The notes under the pieces were generated by a model, which did no database searches, was not told the DNA's origin, and was given only the letters and a program-made list of their open reading frames with translations. Shown here piece by piece: positions 59,334 to 64,000 of a stretch of 64,000 nucleotides of DNA. Origin of the DNA: Bacteroidota bacterium (GTDB lineage: Bacteria; Bacteroidota; Bacteroidia; AKYH767-A; 2013-40CM-41-45); NCBI GenBank assembly GCA_016711505.1, contig JADJSV010000017.1:1-64000 (forward strand). The letters are read 5' to 3'. The translations under genes and the position numbers were made by a program. Positions within the stretch are counted from its first letter, which is position 1. Each line of letters starts with the position of its first letter.

Positions 59334-60302
59334 TTACTTTATCTTATTCACCAGATCAGGATTTCCCATTTTACCTGATTGATAATCTTTGTAGCATTTT
59401 TGAATTTCCGATTCGCTGTTCATTACAAATGGCCCGTATGCATAAACCGGTTCATTATGCGGTTGTCCGCCAAGCAAAAGTAATTCGGCGCCCTCTGCAC
59501 TGAATAATTCTATATTACTATCACCACGCTGATATAAAACAACCTGATTTGCATCGATTGATTTTCTTCCTTCTACTTCCAGCTTTCCATTGATTAGGTA
59601 AACGAATGCATTGTGTTGCGGATTCGTTGGTATACTTAACCGGCAACCCGCTTTCATTTTAATATGAAAATAAAATACAGGGAATAATGTTTCTATTTTT
59701 GATTTTGCATTAAACATTTCTCCCAAAACAACTTTAGCTGAATAATCCTTTCCATTCAGGTCTGCCATTTTCTCAGTACGATGTACATCAGTTGCCGGCG
59801 CAACCCATTTATATTTTGCAGGCATGTTTAACCAGATCTGAAAACCATGATACAGGCCGCCATCATCATACAGCTTTTTACCTGTCTCTTCCATATGAAT
59901 AGCACCACGTCCGGAAGTGAACATCATAAAATCACCTTTACCGATCTGGAAATCGTAATTGAGACTATCACGATGATGACCTGTGCCATTGAGAAAATAA
60001 GTTGTCGGAATTATTCCTGCATGCGGATGCGCATCAACCCGAAGTGGTTTGTCTTTAGGATTCACATGAACAGGACCAAACTCATCAAAGAAAACATAGG
60101 GCGATACATAATCATTATTGTCGCCTGCAAAAGCACGTAGAACCGGCAATGTACCCACCATAGTTTTATTCGCAGTTATGATTGTGTAGACCTTTCTGCC
60201 TTTTCCCGTCTCCAGCATACCGGAAGTAGCCTTAAGAAATTCCGGAATAACAACCGATGCACCTATGATCGCTGAACCTTTGATGAATTGTCTTCTTTTC
60301 AT
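59334..60302 (-). CDS. Pirin family protein with Tat-like signal
   Basis: The start is taken at 60302, where MKRRQFIKGSAIIGASVVIP begins with the Tat-like RRQFIKG; the frame from 60323 would add seven residues before it. The pirin N-terminal cupin has the metal-binding VDAHPHAG segment, with GTGHHRDS and FMMFTSGRGAIHMEE further on and FQIWLNMPAKYKWV typical of pirins. The C-terminal cupin ends with ELLLLGGQPHNEPVYAYGPF. Pirins are iron-binding cupins, some with quercetinase activity. A Tat signal would place it in the periplasm, which is uncommon. It is intact. Confidence 0.85.
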   Translation of the reverse strand: MKRRQFIKGSAIIGASVVIPEFLKATSGMLETGKGRKVYTIITANKTMVGTLPVLRAFAGDNNDYVSPYVFFDEFGPVHVNPKDKPLRVDAHPHAGIIPTTYFLNGTGHHRDSLNYDFQIGKGDFMMFTSGRGAIHMEETGKKLYDDGGLYHGFQIWLNMPAKYKWVAPATDVHRTEKMADLNGKDYSAKVVLGEMFNAKSKIETLFPVFYFHIKMKAGCRLSIPTNPQHNAFVYLINGKLEVEGRKSIDANQVVLYQRGDSNIELFSAEGAELLLLGGQPHNEPVYAYGPFVMNSESEIQKCYKDYQSGKMGNPDLVNKIK

Positions 60303-60364
60303 GTGACGTGGAGTTTGGTGCAAAGGTAAACATCTGCCCTTTTACTTTTACGCACAATAACAAA

Positions 60365-60496
60365 GTCAGAACCGGGATTTGCCTGATTTTGGGATTTTGC
60401 TGATTCGCAGTTTGGCAATTTGTTAGGAATTGGGATTTCATATTGGCTAACTCCCATTCAGATAAATCCCAAAATCAGGCAAATCCCGGTTCAGAC
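60365..60496. repeat. Palindromic intergenic repeat, GTCAGAACC-GGATTTG family
   Basis: The left arm 60365-60398 and the right arm 60464-60496 are reverse complements over about 33 bases with one indel (GTCAGAACCGGGATTTGCCT outside, GATTTTGGGATTT inside). The loop is about 65 bases. It is related to 35120-35225 and lies between two - strand genes. Confidence 0.8.
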
Positions 60497-60508
60497 ATTG
60501 TTTTCCCA

Positions 60509-61796
60509 TTAACCTTTGCTTTGAAACTTGCTGTTCAACAAAACGCCCATTACCAAAACATCGTCAACTTGCTCGTGGTCGGACTTCCATTTTTCAAGAT
60601 ATTCTGCCAGGAAGAATTTCTGTTCTTCCATTTTCAAATGCTGAATTGAAACTAAGATCTCTTTAAACTTCTTTGTCATCAATTTCTTGCCAAACTCACC
60701 ACCAAATTGATCGGCATAACCGTCGCTGAAAATATAGAATGTGTCATTCTTTTCTACTAAAATCTCATGTGTCGTAAAATTTTCTTCATGAGTGATCTGC
60801 AATCCACCAACCGGAAATTTATTGGGATTATAAACTAACATTTCATTGTTTCTGATAAACCACAAAGGCCTGTTTGCGCCTGCGTATTTCAAAAAGATTT
60901 TTCCAGATTATAATGAACATATAGCAATATCCATTCCGTCTGTAGATTCAGTATGTCGCTGATTCAACATGTTGATCATCTCTTCATGGAGACAGTCAAG
61001 AATCTTTCCCGGATCTATTATCTTTCGTTCGTTGATGATCTGTGTAAGCAGTGAATTACCGACAACACTTAAAAATGCACCGGTCACTCCATGTCCGGTG
61101 CAATCTGCCGCAATTAAAATTGCAGTGTTTTCTATTTTGAAAAAAGAATAAAAGTCGCCACTGACAATATCTTTCGGAAGATAGAAAACGAATGACTCTT
61201 TAAAAGAATTCTGAATCTTTTTCTGATCCGGAAGTATGGCTGACTGAATCCGCTTTGCATAATATACATTGTCAGTGATCTCGCGATTCTTTACGCTGAT
61301 CAATTCATTTTTTATTTGCAACTCCTTTGTTCGTTCATCAACTAATTTTGTCAACTGTTCTTCACGGGTCCGTAGCTGATCGATGATAGATTCATTCTGC
61401 TTGCGCAAACGTTTGGTTAGTGCACTGATAATTTTTTTTGCAACCTCCGGCTGACTTTGCAGCAATTCATAAAACAACTCCCGTGTAAAAGGGATCAAAT
61501 CTATTTTCAATTGCAGTAACTGACATCGATCTTGGACCGGCATCCAATAAAGAAAATTCACCGAAGAAATTTCCTGCTTCGGTTATTGCAACAATGTGAT
61601 CACCATCATGAACCTTGACCTTACCTTTAGCGATAACAAACATGGAATCGCCGTGATCGCCTTTTTGAATAATAGTTGAATTGGGCAAAAAAGAAACTAC
61701 CTGCAGTCGATTTGCAACTTGTTCTAAGAGATCTTCGGGCAAACTGCTGAAGATCTCTACTGTTTTAATCAAATTCAAAATTGATTCTTTATTCAT
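60509..61796 (-). pseudogene. Cyclic-nucleotide-binding PP2C (SpoIIE-like) phosphatase, two lesions
   Basis: Corrected, it is one protein of about 425 residues. An N-terminal cNMP-binding domain (about 15-120) has IIQKGDHGDSMFVIAKGKVK and AGNFFGEFSLLDAGPRSMSV. A long coiled coil (about 130-190) has KRLRKQNESIIDQLRTREEQ. The SpoIIE/PP2C domain (about 200-420) has LPKDIVSGDFYSF, ADCTGHGVTGAFLSVVGN and FSDGYADQFGG; the Asp residues of the metal site are present. One extra A near 61480 breaks the first domain. The break near 60915 shows as an in-frame stop but is best explained by a pair of small indels. It is a cytoplasmic two-component-like regulator; its input would be cAMP or another nucleotide. 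Confidence 0.75.
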
Positions 61797-61937
61797 ACAG
61801 AGTAATGAAATTAATTCAGGCTTGTAAGGTATAATAAGGATATGGATTAAATATCAACTCTACTACAATTATTAAATTATTTTATCAATATTCAAATAAT
61901 TTTAAATAATATTACACTTCAAATAATCTCTATTAAC

Positions 61938-64000
61938 TTGAAACCACTCTCAATTTTTCTTTTTCTGTCCTGGAGTATTTTTCTTCATGCGCAGAAACCA
62001 AATATCTATCCTTTAACCGAAAGAGATTCCGTTGTAGATACAATATGGAATAAGACTGTAGCTGACCCTTACCGCTGGCTCGAGAATGTTCATTCTGATA
62101 AAACAAATCTTTGGCTTGAAAGCCAGGCAGAGATCAGAGATAAATATGCCAGCAAACTTACTTATAGCGTAGCCGAACATCTTACCAACTATTCAAGGAT
62201 TCAAATGAAGAGGGTAAATAAGGAGGGTAAATATTATTTTTCATATGGGAGTAGCACATTACTTGAAACTGCATCATTGTATATTCGATCACATGCCGAT
62301 GAACAGCCAAAACTTTTATTTAATCCAAATACATTAGAAAAAGGCGTAGCTATTACCATCGACGGTATAGATATTTCAGAAGATAATAAAACTCTTGCAA
62401 TCATTCTATCGCGAAATGGAAGCGACTGGAAAACGATCCGCTTCCTTGATCTGGAGAAAAAAGAATTGTTAAACGATTCCGTAAATTTTGTCAAGTACAG
62501 TCCACTATACTGGTCGGGCGACAAAGTATTTTATATTAAATATGATGTTAAAGATGTCTCTGAATCCTTTTCAGGATTAATAAAAATTAAAGCGCTTCAA
62601 TATCATACTCTGGGAACTTCACAGGACCAAGATTATCCTGTTTATACACCCGAAAGTCTGACCGATTACTTTAGTTTTAAAATTACTCCGGAAAAGAAAT
62701 ATCTGATCTTCACACAAAAATTCAAGAAAGGTGAAAAATTCTCTATTACATGTTCTTATAAAACTCTTCCTCTGAACCCTGATGAAGATTTTAAAATATT
62801 TATTGATACTGAAGTAAAAGATGGCGTCAACATTCATGCTGTAGGAGAAATTAATGGCAAATTGCTTGTAGCTACAAATAAATTCGGCAACAATGGCAGT
62901 GCTTACCGGTGTGATCTAAATAAGAAAAATGATTTTGAAAAATTTATTCCACAATACAAAGAAAGACTTCAGTCAGTAGTTATCATTAACGAAAACAAAA
63001 TACTTACTCTCTACAACGGTGATAAAAAATCATATGCATTAATTGCTGATTCTAACGGAAATAAATTAAAATCGTGGAGCATACCGGAAGGTTATTCTTT
63101 CAATGGATTCTCCTATACCCGGGGCGATAGTATTTTAGTTTATTATTTCAATTCATTTTTTAGTCCGTCTTCTGTCTATCAGATCAACCTGAATACATTT
63201 GAGCAAACTTCACTCTCTAAAACTATTGTACCATTTAGTTTCAAGGACCTGACTACTGAAATGGTTTACTATTATTCAAAAGACAGCACTTTGATTCCGA
63301 TGTACCTTACTTACAAAAAAGGCATCAAACTAAATGGAAACAACCCAACAATTCTTTATGGTTACGGAGGATTTGGGAATTCAATGCAACCCAATTTTGA
63401 TGTCAACAATATCGCCTTTCTGAACAGCGGCGGCATTTTTGCAGTTCCAAAACTCCGGGGCGGCGGAGACTTTCCCGGATGGCATGAAGCCGGAAAGAGA
63501 TTTAAGAAACAAAATACCTTCGACGATTTTATAGCTGCTGCTGAATATCTGATTGCTCAGAAATATACTAACTCTGAAAAACTTGCTGCAATGGGCGGTT
63601 CAAATGGCGGATTACTAGTTGGTGCATGCATGACACAACGACCGGAACTTTTCAAAGTGGTAGTTTCACAATCAGGCGTATTAGACATGTTGCGCTATCA
63701 TAAATTTAATGTCGGATATAAATATACCGAAGAATATGGAAACATTGAAGACTCTCTCGATTTTCTGAATTTGTTGTCCTACTCCCCCGTGCACAATGTA
63801 AAATCAGGTGTTGATTATCCCTGCAACATTACTGGTCGCTTCAGATAACGATGACAGAGTAAGTCCGTTTCATTCTTTCAAGTTTCTTTCTCAACTTCAG
63901 ACGTATGGCGGAACTAAAAATCCTTATGTATTATATTACCAGGAACAAGCAGGGCATTCAGGAAGCGGCGTATTTGACAATCAGATCACAAGGAAAGCTT
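61938..64000 (+). pseudogene. S9A prolyl oligopeptidase, one frameshift, cut by the window end
   Basis: The start is a TTG at 61938 giving a signal peptide (SIFLFLSWSIFLHAQ); no ATG is in place. The N-terminus shows DPYRWLENVHSDKTNLWLES and ITIDGIDISEDNKTLAIILS, the beta-propeller start. The catalytic domain has GYGGFGNSM, LRGGGDFPGWHEAGKRFKKQ and the nucleophile GGSNGG (S at about residue 555). One extra C near 63820 (CCCTGC for CCTGC) breaks the frame. Beyond it, PATLLVASDNDDRVSPFHSF (catalytic Asp) and QEQAGHSGSG (catalytic His) follow in another frame. With the base removed, the triad is complete. It is a periplasmic or exported post-proline endopeptidase, and the gene continues past the window. 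Confidence 0.85.

Overview
The window reads as a low-G+C Bacteroidota genome, probably an environmental member of the Chitinophagales/Sphingobacteriales kind. The evidence is about fifteen large secreted proteins that have a cleavable signal peptide and, in most cases, a C-terminal type IX secretion (T9SS) sorting domain with the usual Y/F-PNP start and GxY...K/R end. Lipoproteins with short lipoboxes and candidate TAnnTTTG promoters also fit this phylum. No ribosomal, replication or central-metabolism genes are present.

Layout. 1-9.3 kb: two decayed tandem copies of a T9SS adhesin-like gene, then on the minus strand a YdeI/OmdA-type protein, a frameshifted DUF3089 lipoprotein and a frameshifted T9SS propeller protein. 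9.9-22.3 kb: an accessory island of mostly unrecognised genes starting next to a tRNA-Cys. It holds an XRE regulator, lipoproteins, a class III cyclase-like protein divergent from a one-TM protein, an overlapping TM/DUF2971 pair, a broken PD-(D/E)XK-like gene of different base composition, a two-gene unit with a PD-(D/E)XK-like large protein, and a DUF4160/DUF2442-HTH pair. 22.5-34.4 kb: a 1766-residue beta-helix protein with MopE and dockerin-like motifs, a duplicated fragment of its 5' end, a decayed propeller gene, small genes and a Kelch protein. 34.6-40.9 kb: a helical-bundle protein, a GxxExxY protein, two T9SS proteins, an acyltransferase-like protein and a 2-oxoglutarate-oxygenase-like protein. 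41.0-55.3 kb: nearly all T9SS cargo, plus a TonB C-terminal protein and a lipoprotein. 55.4-64 kb: a general stress FMN-binding protein, a triple DUF4394 T9SS protein, a GIY-YIG protein, a pirin, a cyclic-nucleotide/PP2C regulator and an S9 prolyl oligopeptidase cut by the window end.

A dominant feature is single-base indels, usually in A/T homopolymers, that split otherwise well-conserved genes. At least ten can be repaired by one base, which points to long-read consensus error as much as to biology. Separately, two T9SS genes carry in-frame stops just before the sorting domain, and several regions (1-3.1 kb, 29.1-29.6 kb, 52.5-53.6 kb) are decayed far beyond single errors. Several palindromic intergenic repeat families lie between genes.

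The best candidates for an undescribed system are in the 10.7-22.3 kb island: the cyclase-like/TM pair, the TM/DUF2971 pair and the 18.7-21.2 kb two-gene unit. All functional readings there are inference from motifs and gene arrangement.
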